In this document: positions 1 through 7,383 of the stretch, piece by piece
How the letters are laid out: each line of letters begins with the position of its first letter
Numbering within the stretch: position 1 is the first letter of the stretch
DNA from: Candidatus Wallbacteria bacterium
Lineage (GTDB): Bacteria; Muiribacteriota; JAQTZZ01
Assembly: GCA_028687545.1 (NCBI GenBank)
Contig: JAQTZZ010000030.1
Location: 1-50,862, forward strand
Length of the DNA: 50,862 bases
Direction: 5' to 3'
Program-made: the position numbers and the translations under genes
The notes under the pieces: model-generated
Told to the model about the DNA's origin: nothing
The model's database searches: none
The model's input: the letters and a program-made list of their open reading frames with translations, nothing else

Positions 1-1101
1 CTGGCCAGGTCCCTGTTTTACATCACTGAGTCGCTGCGGCTTTCGAAACGCATGCAGGATAATATCGCCTCATTCGGCGAACGTTTTTCCGCCCGCATCG
101 TGGCTGCGAATCTTAACCGGCTGGGAGTGAACGCCAAGCCTTATGACTCATATGATATCGGATTCGTGACTGACGACAATTTCACTGAAGCTGAAATTCT
201 TCCAGAGACCTACCTCAATCTCCGCAAAGGCTTCATTTTTCATGACCATATCCCTGTAGTCACAGGTTTCATAGCCAAGAATCTTTCGGGCAATCTCACC
301 ACTCTCGGCCGCGGAGGATCTGATTACTCAGCTTCCATTCTCGGCGCAGCGCTAGATGCGGTGGAGATCCAGATCTGGACTGATGTGACAGGCGTCAAGA
401 CCGCTGATCCCAGGATAGTACCTGAAGCACGCACAATCGAGATGATGTCTTTTTCTGAGGCATCGGAACTTGCTTATTTCGGTGCCAAAGTGCTGCACCC
501 GAAAACCATTCTTCCGGCAGTGGCCAAAAATATACCGGTACGTGTGCTCAATACATACGAACCTGAAAACCCAGGCACTCTGATCGTGCGTGAATGGAAG
601 AACATCACACCTGGTAAAGTCAGGGCCATTTCCTGTAAAAAGAACATCAAGACCATTTCCATGACTTCTTCCAGGATGCTGAATGCTTTCGGTTTTCTGG
701 AGAGGCTGTTTTCTGTTTTTGCCAGGAACAACGTTGTAGTAGACGTGATCTCCACTTCAGAAGTCAGCGTATCCGCAACAGTCGAACGAAACACCGACAC
801 AGACATCCTGCGCTTTGAGCTGGAAAAATACGCTGATGTCACGGTCGAAGACGAAAAAGCAATCATCTGCGTGATCGGTGATGGTTTGAAAAGCAGATCC
901 ACAGAGGTGGCGTCCGGAATTTTCCATTGCCTGGCAGAGTCAGGCATTTACAGGGTGGAGATGATCTCGCAGGGTGCTTCTGAAATTAACATCACCTTTG
1001 TGGTTGACCTCAAAGTTGCCGATAATATTGTGAAAAAACTGCACGAACAATTTTTCGGGGATGTCAGCACACTGAAGATGGAGGAATGTGCATGTCATTG
1101 A
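1..1101 (+). CDS. lysC: Aspartate kinase, C-terminal part (5' end outside window)
   Basis: Phosphorylates L-aspartate, the first step of the lysine/diaminopimelate, threonine and methionine pathway, in the cytoplasm. The frame is open from base 1, so the protein starts upstream. An internal ATG at 52 lies inside the conserved kinase domain and is not the start. Visible are the end of the amino-acid kinase domain (SFGERFSA, LGRGGSDYSA, WTDVTGVKTADPR, FGAKVLHPKT) and then two C-terminal ACT-type regulatory segments (ISMTSSRML..., VCVIGDGL-like). Feedback control by an amino-acid end product is usual for this family. The pattern resembles the single-chain, LysC-type aspartokinase III group more than the alpha/beta type. 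The stop overlaps the asd start, so the two are translationally coupled. Confidence 0.95.
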   Translation: MARSLFYITESLRLSKRMQDNIASFGERFSARIVAANLNRLGVNAKPYDSYDIGFVTDDNFTEAEILPETYLNLRKGFIFHDHIPVVTGFIAKNLSGNLTTLGRGGSDYSASILGAALDAVEIQIWTDVTGVKTADPRIVPEARTIEMMSFSEASELAYFGAKVLHPKTILPAVAKNIPVRVLNTYEPENPGTLIVREWKNITPGKVRAISCKKNIKTISMTSSRMLNAFGFLERLFSVFARNNVVVDVISTSEVSVSATVERNTDTDILRFELEKYADVTVEDEKAIICVIGDGLKSRSTEVASGIFHCLAESGIYRVEMISQGASEINITFVVDLKVADNIVKKLHEQFFGDVSTLKMEECACH

Positions 1102-2108
1102 CAATCGGGATTTTCGGAGTAACAGGAGCTGTCGGCCAGGAATTGCTCTCAGTGATTGAGAGGAAGAGTTTTCCTGTCCGGAATCTGCGGGTCTTCGCAT
1201 CCACCCGTTCAGCAGGCAAAAAAATCGATACATATCTTGGTAAAGTTATTGTAGAGGACGCAGGCACTGCCGATTTCACCGGACTGGATCTGGCGTTTTT
1301 TGCCATCGGAGGCGGCTGGCCAAGGGAAAACGCCCCTAAAGCGACAGCTGCAGGATGCTATGTGATCGACAATTCATCGACCTTCAGGTATGACAAGAAT
1401 GTTCCCCTGATCATCCCTCAGGTCAATCCGGAGGCAATCGGGAAATCGAAGCTGATCGCCAATCCCAACTGCACTACAGCCATTGCCATCATCCCCATCT
1501 ACCACGTCTATAAAAAATTCGGCATCAGGAAAGCCATATTTTCCACCTACCAGGCCGCATCAGGCGCCGGGACAGAAGGCATCACCGAACTTCTTTCAAC
1601 TACCCGGGAATACCTTGACGGGAATCCCGGCAGGCATGAAGTTTTTCCGCATCCCCTGGCCTTCAATCTGATTCCCCAGATCGATGTCTTTCAGAAAAAT
1701 GGCTACACTAAAGAGGAAATGAAAGTAGTCTGGGAAACACGAAAAATACTCGGCAACGAAAACCTGGCCATCTCCTGTACCGCAGTGCGTATCCCGACAG
1801 TCAGGGCTCACTCTGAAGCAATCACTTTAGAAACTGATAAAAAGATCACTCCAACAGCTGTGAAAAAGCTCTTCTCAGATGTGGACGGCCTGGATCTGGT
1901 AGATGATCCGGCTTCCCAGCGCTACCCGATGCCGATTCAGTCCGCAGGGAAATACAATGTGGAAGTGGGACGCATCCGTCAGAGTCTGGTCTTCGGTATG
2001 CATGGCATTGATTTCTTCGTATCAGGAGATCAGCTGTTGAGGGGTGCAGCGCTGAACGCGGTAGAAATCGGCGAAATTCTAATCCGGAAAGGTGTATTCA
2101 AAAAATGA
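1092..2108 (+). CDS. asd: Aspartate-semialdehyde dehydrogenase
   Basis: Reduces aspartyl phosphate to aspartate semialdehyde with NADPH, the second step of the pathway begun by the preceding aspartokinase. The N-terminus carries the nucleotide-binding loop GVTGAVGQ. The catalytic cysteine sits in NPNCTT at about residue 127. A later segment with GAGTEG and ETRKILG fits the family, and the length of 338 residues is normal. Two ATGs are possible, at 1086 and 1092. The GGAGGA at 1080-1085 abuts the first but is 6 nt from the second, so 1092 is chosen. The gene overlaps lysC by 10 nt and its end overlaps the possible upstream GTG of lysA, showing tight operon coupling. Confidence 0.96.
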   Translation: MSLTIGIFGVTGAVGQELLSVIERKSFPVRNLRVFASTRSAGKKIDTYLGKVIVEDAGTADFTGLDLAFFAIGGGWPRENAPKATAAGCYVIDNSSTFRYDKNVPLIIPQVNPEAIGKSKLIANPNCTTAIAIIPIYHVYKKFGIRKAIFSTYQAASGAGTEGITELLSTTREYLDGNPGRHEVFPHPLAFNLIPQIDVFQKNGYTKEEMKVVWETRKILGNENLAISCTAVRIPTVRAHSEAITLETDKKITPTAVKKLFSDVDGLDLVDDPASQRYPMPIQSAGKYNVEVGRIRQSLVFGMHGIDFFVSGDQLLRGAALNAVEIGEILIRKGVFKK

Positions 2109-2139
2109 TGAGCCTGATGAAAATGGAGTTTTATCGAAG

Positions 2140-3381
2140 ATGACTCTGATGTATCCTCTTCAAACCAAGCGCGGTTCCATCACTCTGGGCAATCTGGAGC
2201 TGCTTACCCTGGCCTCAAAATTTGAAACCCCGCTTTTTGTTTATGACCTCTCAACAGTCGAAGCTAATTATGATTCGCTGATCAAGAATATCACATGGCC
2301 TCACTTGAGAATCCTCTTTGCCATGAAAGCCAACTGGAATCTGGATATCCTGAATTGCCTCAAGCAGAAGGGCGCAGGCATTGACGCGGTTAGCCTGGGC
2401 GACATTCTGCAGGCCAGAAAAGCCGGATTTTCATCCGAACAGATCCTGTTCACAGTCAACAACATTGCTGACCAGGAAATGGAAGCAGCGCTTTCCCAAG
2501 ACGTCAGATTCAACGTAGGCTCTATCTCCAGGCTGCAAAAATTCGCAGAACGATATCCAGGCAGGCAGATCTGCGTTCGATTCAATCCCAATGTAGAAGC
2601 AGGCGAGCATGAGTATCTGAAGACTGCGGGAAATCTCTCCAAATTCGGGATACTGCTTGAGGACGCACCACAGGTTCTTAAGATCGCTCGACGCTACAAG
2701 TTGAAAATCATCGGATTGCACGAACATACAGGATCCGGAATCGCTGACACAGGATCAGTGCTGAAAAGCATGAAGAACCTGCTGTCTGTGGCAGGTGACT
2801 TTCCAGACCTGGAATTCATCGATTTCGGGGGTGGATTCAAGGTCCCGTATATTCCTGACGAAAAAAAAATTGATTACACTTCATTTGGCCGGAAAATAAC
2901 CGGAATATTTTCTGGATTCTGTGAAAAATACGGCAGAAAACTGGACCTGTATTTTGAACCAGGCAAATTTCTTACAGCCAACTGCGCTGTATTCCTGGTG
3001 GAAGTGAACACGATCAGGTGCAACCGGGGCCGGATCATTGCAGGCGTCAATTCAGGCCTTCCTCATCTGATCAGGCCTTCGTTTTATGGAGCTTACCATC
3101 ACATCGTCAACCTCAGCAACCCCTCCGGCCGTCTGATCGCTGCAGATATTGCAGGCAACATCTGCGAGAGCGGAGATTTCTTCGCCAAGCAGCGGGAAAT
3201 CGCTGAAATCCGGGAAGGTGATATCCTGGCGATCCAGAATGCAGGAGCTTATTGCTATTCAATGTCCTCTCTTTATAATCTCCGCCCCCTGCCGGCCGAG
3301 GTAGTGATTGAAAAAGGGATGGCAAGGCTTTCCACCCGCAGATTGTCATATCAGGAACTTATCAAACGCCTGACACCCTGA
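2140..3381 (+). CDS. lysA: Diaminopimelate decarboxylase
   Basis: PLP-dependent fold-III decarboxylase converting meso-diaminopimelate to L-lysine in the cytoplasm. The PLP lysine is in FAMKAN (about residue 63). Other family motifs are HEHTGSGI, FIDFGGGF (phosphate-binding glycines), EPGKFL, CESGDFF and NAGAYCYSMSS, in the usual order. The frame is open from a GTG at 2092 that overlaps the asd stop. The ATG at 2140, preceded at a slightly long distance by GGAG (2124-2127), gives a typical 413-residue protein, so it is preferred. An ATG at 2149 is also possible. It completes a compact lysine operon, although the dapA/dapB steps are not in this window. Confidence 0.94.
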   Translation: MTLMYPLQTKRGSITLGNLELLTLASKFETPLFVYDLSTVEANYDSLIKNITWPHLRILFAMKANWNLDILNCLKQKGAGIDAVSLGDILQARKAGFSSEQILFTVNNIADQEMEAALSQDVRFNVGSISRLQKFAERYPGRQICVRFNPNVEAGEHEYLKTAGNLSKFGILLEDAPQVLKIARRYKLKIIGLHEHTGSGIADTGSVLKSMKNLLSVAGDFPDLEFIDFGGGFKVPYIPDEKKIDYTSFGRKITGIFSGFCEKYGRKLDLYFEPGKFLTANCAVFLVEVNTIRCNRGRIIAGVNSGLPHLIRPSFYGAYHHIVNLSNPSGRLIAADIAGNICESGDFFAKQREIAEIREGDILAIQNAGAYCYSMSSLYNLRPLPAEVVIEKGMARLSTRRLSYQELIKRLTP

Positions 3382-3406
3382 CACTAATTCAATGTTTGGA
3401 GAAAAC

Positions 3407-4636
3407 ATGAAATTTATTTTTTTCTTGCTGTTTGCATCACTCCTCACAGCCGCAGAACAACCTCTGCCCAACCTGACAGAGATCTCCTTCGGGCAGACTG
3501 TAGAACTTTCCGTCCATCTCAAAAAAGGTAAATTGAACATAGTCGATTTTTACAGCCATTACTGCGGTCCCTGCATGAGGCTTCTGCCCAGACTTCATTC
3601 CCTGGCTTCCGCGAGTCCTGAGGTCAACATTATTGAAGTCAACATCAACCGGCCTGCTGAAACCTCAGGCATCGACTGGAAATCACCTGTAGCGAGGCAG
3701 TTCAACCTGTCAGGCATACCCTGCTTCAGGATCTACCTTCCAGAAGGCAAAATGCTGGAAGGCGATCAGGCCGACAATTTTACGCGTGATCTACTGGATA
3801 ATTATCCGCCATTTCTTGATGATCAGCCTGCCTGTATTCAAAACATGAAAATTCTGGGTGAAGCCATCAGATTGTTCCACACTCAGTTCCCAACCAGGGA
3901 AATTACGCTGGAGAGCTTGAAGCCGCTGCTCCCCGGACAAATCATTCCGGTCTGCCCTTCCATGGGAACCAATGAATGCTATCGTGTCAATGCTGTCTGG
4001 GCGCAATGCCAAAACCATGGGACTCTCTATCAAATATTCCAGAAATCCTGCGGCGACAACAGACGTTTGCTGGAATCAGCTCTTTCCAAACGTAAGTCTG
4101 AAAATGCAACCGGCGAAATTACGCTGTCCGACTTGAAGCAGTCTTTGCCAGGCCAAGCTCTCCCGGTCTGCGAAGCACTCTCAAGCTCAGAAACCTATCT
4201 GTTCTCGACCGTGGAAATCCGCTGCCCCATTCACGGGACAATCCGCTATGAACATTATTGCGGACTTTTTAAAATCATTAAAGATGCCTTTGCTGACTGC
4301 CGCACAGAGGAAGTCAAAGCTTTCTGCAGCGAATACCTAGGACTGGCAGAATCATTCGGAAAAAATGACTGGAATTATGGAAACGCAGTCTATGAGGCAA
4401 ACCTTTACTTAGGGCTGACGGCACTTGCTGAAGGAGATGCAAACTCAGCCTGCGAATATCTCCTGAAAGCCGGCACCACTCCCGGTTCACCTCAACTGGA
4501 ATCTTATGGTCCTGACCTGTCTTTAGCCAAGAAGCTGATTAAACTGGGAAAGACGGCTGAAGTAAAACAATTTCTGGATCAGATCAGACAATTCTGGAAG
4601 TCATGTCCGACTCTTGAGGAACTCTCGAAAGAATAA
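3407..4636 (+). CDS. Exported thioredoxin-fold protein with duplicated Cys/His modules
   Basis: A signal peptide (MKFIFFLLFASLLTAAEQ) is followed by a thioredoxin domain with the redox motif CGPC (Cys53/Cys56) and a cis-Pro loop GIPCF (about Pro105). It therefore probably acts as a periplasmic thiol-disulfide protein. The remainder is unusual. Two copies of a module occur at about residues 165-206 and 237-277. Each starts EITL..LK..LPGQ, then has a Pro-x-Cys and ends Cys-x-x-His-Gly. A helical C-terminus (about 285-409) may be TPR-like. The ATG at 3407 follows GGAGA (3398-3402) and starts the signal peptide, so it is preferred over the ATG at 3392. It lies 25 nt after lysA and is probably co-transcribed. 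The function of the duplicated modules is unknown; metal or disulfide binding is a guess. Confidence 0.85.
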   Translation: MKFIFFLLFASLLTAAEQPLPNLTEISFGQTVELSVHLKKGKLNIVDFYSHYCGPCMRLLPRLHSLASASPEVNIIEVNINRPAETSGIDWKSPVARQFNLSGIPCFRIYLPEGKMLEGDQADNFTRDLLDNYPPFLDDQPACIQNMKILGEAIRLFHTQFPTREITLESLKPLLPGQIIPVCPSMGTNECYRVNAVWAQCQNHGTLYQIFQKSCGDNRRLLESALSKRKSENATGEITLSDLKQSLPGQALPVCEALSSSETYLFSTVEIRCPIHGTIRYEHYCGLFKIIKDAFADCRTEEVKAFCSEYLGLAESFGKNDWNYGNAVYEANLYLGLTALAEGDANSACEYLLKAGTTPGSPQLESYGPDLSLAKKLIKLGKTAEVKQFLDQIRQFWKSCPTLEELSKE

Positions 4637-4675
4637 GCCCGCCTCTTTGTAACATTTTTGTTGCGCAAGTTTTCC

Positions 4676-4704
4676 TTGTTGAACCCCATTTTCGACCGTA
4701 AGAT
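4676..4704 (+). promoter_or_regulatory. Possible promoter for the 4770 gene
   Basis: TTGTTG at 4676-4681, a 17 bp spacer and TAAGAT at 4699-4704. The -35 match is weak. A leader of about 60 nt would precede the strong AAGGAGG site before the ATG at 4770. A second -10-like TATGAT at 4705-4710 is also present. Confidence 0.35.
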
Positions 4705-4769
4705 TATGATTGGAGCATAAAGGCTCCGTGATATCCGTAATAAGTATTTTCCACAAGGAGGACTAAGGG

Positions 4770-6077
4770 ATGAAAGTAAGTGTCAAGGTGTTTCTCGCTC
4801 TCATGCTGCTCGTGTTCATCTTCAATCAGTCACCCGTATCTGCAGGCGAAACTCCGAGTCTGGAAGGGGATACGCTGAAAGCCCTGGATCTGCTCGGGGT
4901 CGACAAGAATGAACCGCGCGCCAAGGGAGAAAAACTGCAGATCATCCTGAATGAAGGGGATTTCAAAATCATTCAGATGGCTGCCCAGATCTATCAGTCG
5001 CTCCCGGCTGACATCAAGGAAAAGATCAAGCCAGTAGTAGAGCAGATCAAGAGAGTGCTCAGAGATGCAGCAAAAGCAGGCATTCTGAAGCAGGAAGATG
5101 TTGATAAGATCATCAACTTGTTCGAAGGCGGAACTCCGACTCCTGCACCAAATCCTGAGCCGAATCCCGCGCCAAATCCTGAGCCGAATCCCGCGCCAAG
5201 CCCGGAGCCTGCTCCTGCTCCCGCACCGGCTCCCAATCCGAATCCAGCTCCAGCCCCGTCTCCTTCGATAGACCCGCAAGTGCTGGCAGCATACAAGGAA
5301 GAAGTTTTCCAGGGAATCCAGAAAGCCGCTGATCTTTATAAATCTTTGCCCGGCTTTGTCCGTGATATGATCAAGCCGTATCTGGAGCAGGGCAAGGACG
5401 CGCTCAATCAGGCTGTTGCAGCCGGATTCATCGCCACAGCCGATGCCAACCGCATCCTTTCAATGTTCGGCCTGAAATCGTTCATCGGGATGGCCAAGGC
5501 AGCCACTGACTTTCTCCCCCAGGCCATCAAAGACCAGATCATGAAGGCCCTCAAGCAGGTAGCTGACATGTACAATTCGATTCCTGACATGTTCAAGAAT
5601 ATGGTCAAACCGCTGCTGGAAGAAGCCAAAAAGCTGCTTCTGAAGGGCGTGCAGATCGGATTGCTGCCCCAGGCCGAAATCAATCAGATTCTCAGCATGT
5701 TCGGAATGAAGGATGGCATAGCCGATCCTGGAAAATTCAGCTCCCTGCTGGACGATCTGACAAACTCCATGCTCAACCTCGAACTCACTCTCGGCGAACG
5801 GGACGGTGACCTTACTACTGTTCAGGCAGCCTTTGACAGGCAGGACAGAGCCAAATCAAGCCTGCTCGGCCGTTTCCAGATCATGCTGAACGAAGGTGAC
5901 TTCGAAGCCCTGAAACTGGTCGCCGGCGTGATCAAGTCCATACCTGAAGATATCAGATCCATGCTGAAACCGCTGTTCATGGAAATGAAACAGCTGATCA
6001 TCAAAGCCGGTCAGGACGGAATACTGACCCAGGCAGATTCACAGAAAATCATCGAACTGTTCACAGGGATTTTCTGA
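4770..6077 (+). CDS. Exported protein with four helical ~55-residue repeats and a Pro-rich linker
   Basis: I do not recognise a named family. A signal peptide covers about residues 1-25 (cleavage near VSAGE). Four related amphipathic segments lie at about 57-118, 179-233, 258-311 and 369-431. They share the pattern Y/I-x-S-L/I-P, then I/F-K/R-x-M-I/V-K-P, then A-x-x-x-G, then D/E-x-x-x-I-x-x-x-F. Repeats 1 and 4 also share an LNEGDF lead-in. Between repeats 1 and 2 lies a roughly 45-residue Pro/Ala/Asn/Glu linker (120-165). It is encoded partly by an exact 24 bp tandem duplication, which suggests a flexible extracytoplasmic spacer. The ATG follows a strong AAGGAGG. A terminator follows directly, so this is probably a single-gene transcript of a periplasmic or surface structural protein. 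Confidence 0.85.
   Translation: MKVSVKVFLALMLLVFIFNQSPVSAGETPSLEGDTLKALDLLGVDKNEPRAKGEKLQIILNEGDFKIIQMAAQIYQSLPADIKEKIKPVVEQIKRVLRDAAKAGILKQEDVDKIINLFEGGTPTPAPNPEPNPAPNPEPNPAPSPEPAPAPAPAPNPNPAPAPSPSIDPQVLAAYKEEVFQGIQKAADLYKSLPGFVRDMIKPYLEQGKDALNQAVAAGFIATADANRILSMFGLKSFIGMAKAATDFLPQAIKDQIMKALKQVADMYNSIPDMFKNMVKPLLEEAKKLLLKGVQIGLLPQAEINQILSMFGMKDGIADPGKFSSLLDDLTNSMLNLELTLGERDGDLTTVQAAFDRQDRAKSSLLGRFQIMLNEGDFEALKLVAGVIKSIPEDIRSMLKPLFMEMKQLIIKAGQDGILTQADSQKIIELFTGIF
5151..5198 (+). repeat. Exact 24 bp tandem duplication in the Pro-rich linker
   Basis: Bases 5151-5174 are repeated without change at 5175-5198, encoding two copies of NPEPNPAP in the linker of the secreted protein. The identity at third codon positions points to recent slippage or duplication, and copy number may vary between strains. 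Confidence 0.9.
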
Positions 6078-6106
6078 TCTGCTTTCTGACCTTACATTAA
6101 CCATCT

Positions 6107-6139
6107 GCAGGGGAGACTACAAATCTCCCCTGCTTTTTT
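6107..6139 (+). terminator. Rho-independent terminator
   Basis: A perfect 10 bp GC-rich stem (6107-6116 with 6124-6133) with a 7 nt loop is followed by six T (6134-6139). It lies 29 nt after the stop at 6077. The stem also encodes the last codons of the opposite-strand ATP-grasp gene, which ends at 6117. Confidence 0.92.
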
Positions 6140-7292
6140 GATAGAATTCATTGAAATCCAGCTCCAGATACTTCAACATTTCTTCCCTTTTTTCCGATCT
6201 GGCAAGAGCCAGGCAGAAAAAATGAGTTTTCAGCGGATTGAATTCTTCGAAGAACAGTAAGTCCTTAAATGTTTTTATAAAGCCTTTGAGATTCGGCTTT
6301 GCCGCCTCCAGACCTGGCGGAGTGACTCCCAGCACTGAATAGTAAAACCGCTCGTCTTTCCCGGCAAGTATTTTTTCCCAGTCAGGGGCAATCGAGTCAA
6401 AATACAGCTCGAATGAATTGAAACCATAGGCGTAATGTGGCAGGTCGGACAATCCTATGGCCGCAAAACGCAGAGGATTGAATTCGATGGGAAAAAGTTC
6501 CCCGTCACAGACTCGAAACTCGAAATGCACTGGGAAATTTCTGATTCCCATCAGCCGGGAAATTTTCAGCATCAGATCAGCCACTTTTGGGAGCATTTCC
6601 CGCATGATCTCCCGGCTTGTGCAATAGATCACGTCCCTGAAATCATCAGGACTGGAAAATGGATGCTGCATGATGGAATAAATTACAGGTTTTCCATCAG
6701 GATCGAATGCAGCATCACAGGCATATTCCATTCCAGAAACGCATTCTTCAAGTATCAGCTTTTTTGTATCAAGCACTGTTTCTGCGATATCTTTGTATCT
6801 GGCGAGTTCTACTTTCATTTCAGACACTGCTTTTTCCAGCTCCTGCCCTGTTCTTGCTTTGCGGATGCCGATGCTGAACAGCCCCCGATTAGGTTTTAAT
6901 ATGTATTCCTTTCCCATTTTCAGCTTCACCTGAACCGGATTTTCCGGGTCAATCTGAAAATACTGGAAATCATCAAACAACGGCTTCAGAAGCTCTCTGA
7001 AGCGGAATTTATCCTTAAAAACATTGATGTTATCGATTAAAACCTGATCAGTTGTATCCGCAACAATCTTTGAAAGTACATCTTCAGTATTTGTATAATA
7101 TTTCGCACCAGAACGGATGATTTCAGCAGCTGTCTGCTCTGAAATCAGTTTCAAGCCCGTGAATCTCCTGCTGAGTTCCGTTCCAAGCTCTTCTTTCAAA
7201 GGAAAAACAGGAATTCCGCGCCTGACTGCGCAATCCATCAGCACAGGTGAGATGTAACGGTCTGAAAGCAGGATCAATCTGTGATTCATCAT
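6117..7292 (-). CDS. ATP-grasp domain protein
   Basis: Probably an ATP-dependent carboxylate-amine/thiol ligase; the substrate is unknown. The N-terminal ~90 residues look like a pre-ATP-grasp segment. The central and C-terminal parts have the ATP-grasp signature: KMGKEYILKPNRG (ATP-binding lysine), LILEECVSGMEYACD, and HFEFRVCDGELFPIEFNP. In the last, the acidic and Asn residues (E..E.NP) fit metal-ATP ligands. Length is 391 residues. The start has two consecutive ATGs; AGGA lies about 10 nt upstream. It is a single gene, read divergently from the metalloprotease gene, with its own promoter at 7311-7339. Its 3' end shares sequence with the convergent terminator. The C-terminal ~90 residues are not recognisable. 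Confidence 0.85.
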   Translation of the reverse strand: MMNHRLILLSDRYISPVLMDCAVRRGIPVFPLKEELGTELSRRFTGLKLISEQTAAEIIRSGAKYYTNTEDVLSKIVADTTDQVLIDNINVFKDKFRFRELLKPLFDDFQYFQIDPENPVQVKLKMGKEYILKPNRGLFSIGIRKARTGQELEKAVSEMKVELARYKDIAETVLDTKKLILEECVSGMEYACDAAFDPDGKPVIYSIMQHPFSSPDDFRDVIYCTSREIMREMLPKVADLMLKISRLMGIRNFPVHFEFRVCDGELFPIEFNPLRFAAIGLSDLPHYAYGFNSFELYFDSIAPDWEKILAGKDERFYYSVLGVTPPGLEAAKPNLKGFIKTFKDLLFFEEFNPLKTHFFCLALARSEKREEMLKYLELDFNEFYQKSRGDL

Positions 7293-7310
7293 CTGACAAA
7301 ATTCCTACCC

Positions 7311-7339
7311 AAAATACAGTGTAAATAAGAATTTTACAA
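7311..7339 (-). promoter_or_regulatory. Sigma70-type promoter for the ATP-grasp gene
   Basis: On the minus strand: TTGTAA (7334-7339), a 17 bp spacer and TATTTT (7311-7316). A short leader with an AGGA site leads to the start at 7292. Its -35 lies 9 bp from the -35 of the divergent promoter at 7349. Confidence 0.6.
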
Positions 7340-7348
7340 GTGCCACAA

Positions 7349-7377
7349 TTGCAGGATTTAGCAATTTGGGATAACAT
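7349..7377 (+). promoter_or_regulatory. Promoter of the metalloprotease gene, predicted leaderless
   Basis: TTGCAG (7349-7354), a 17 bp spacer and TAACAT (7372-7377), followed by only 6 nt before the GTG at 7384. There is no Shine-Dalgarno sequence. Transcription would begin at or next to the start codon. Confidence 0.55.
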
Positions 7378-7383
7378 TTTCAG

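Noticed and set aside
4830-5296. Minus-strand frames rich in Arg/Gly or Gly/Ala opposite the Pro-rich linker
   Set aside because: They are shadows of Pro/Asn/Glu codons in the secreted repeat protein.
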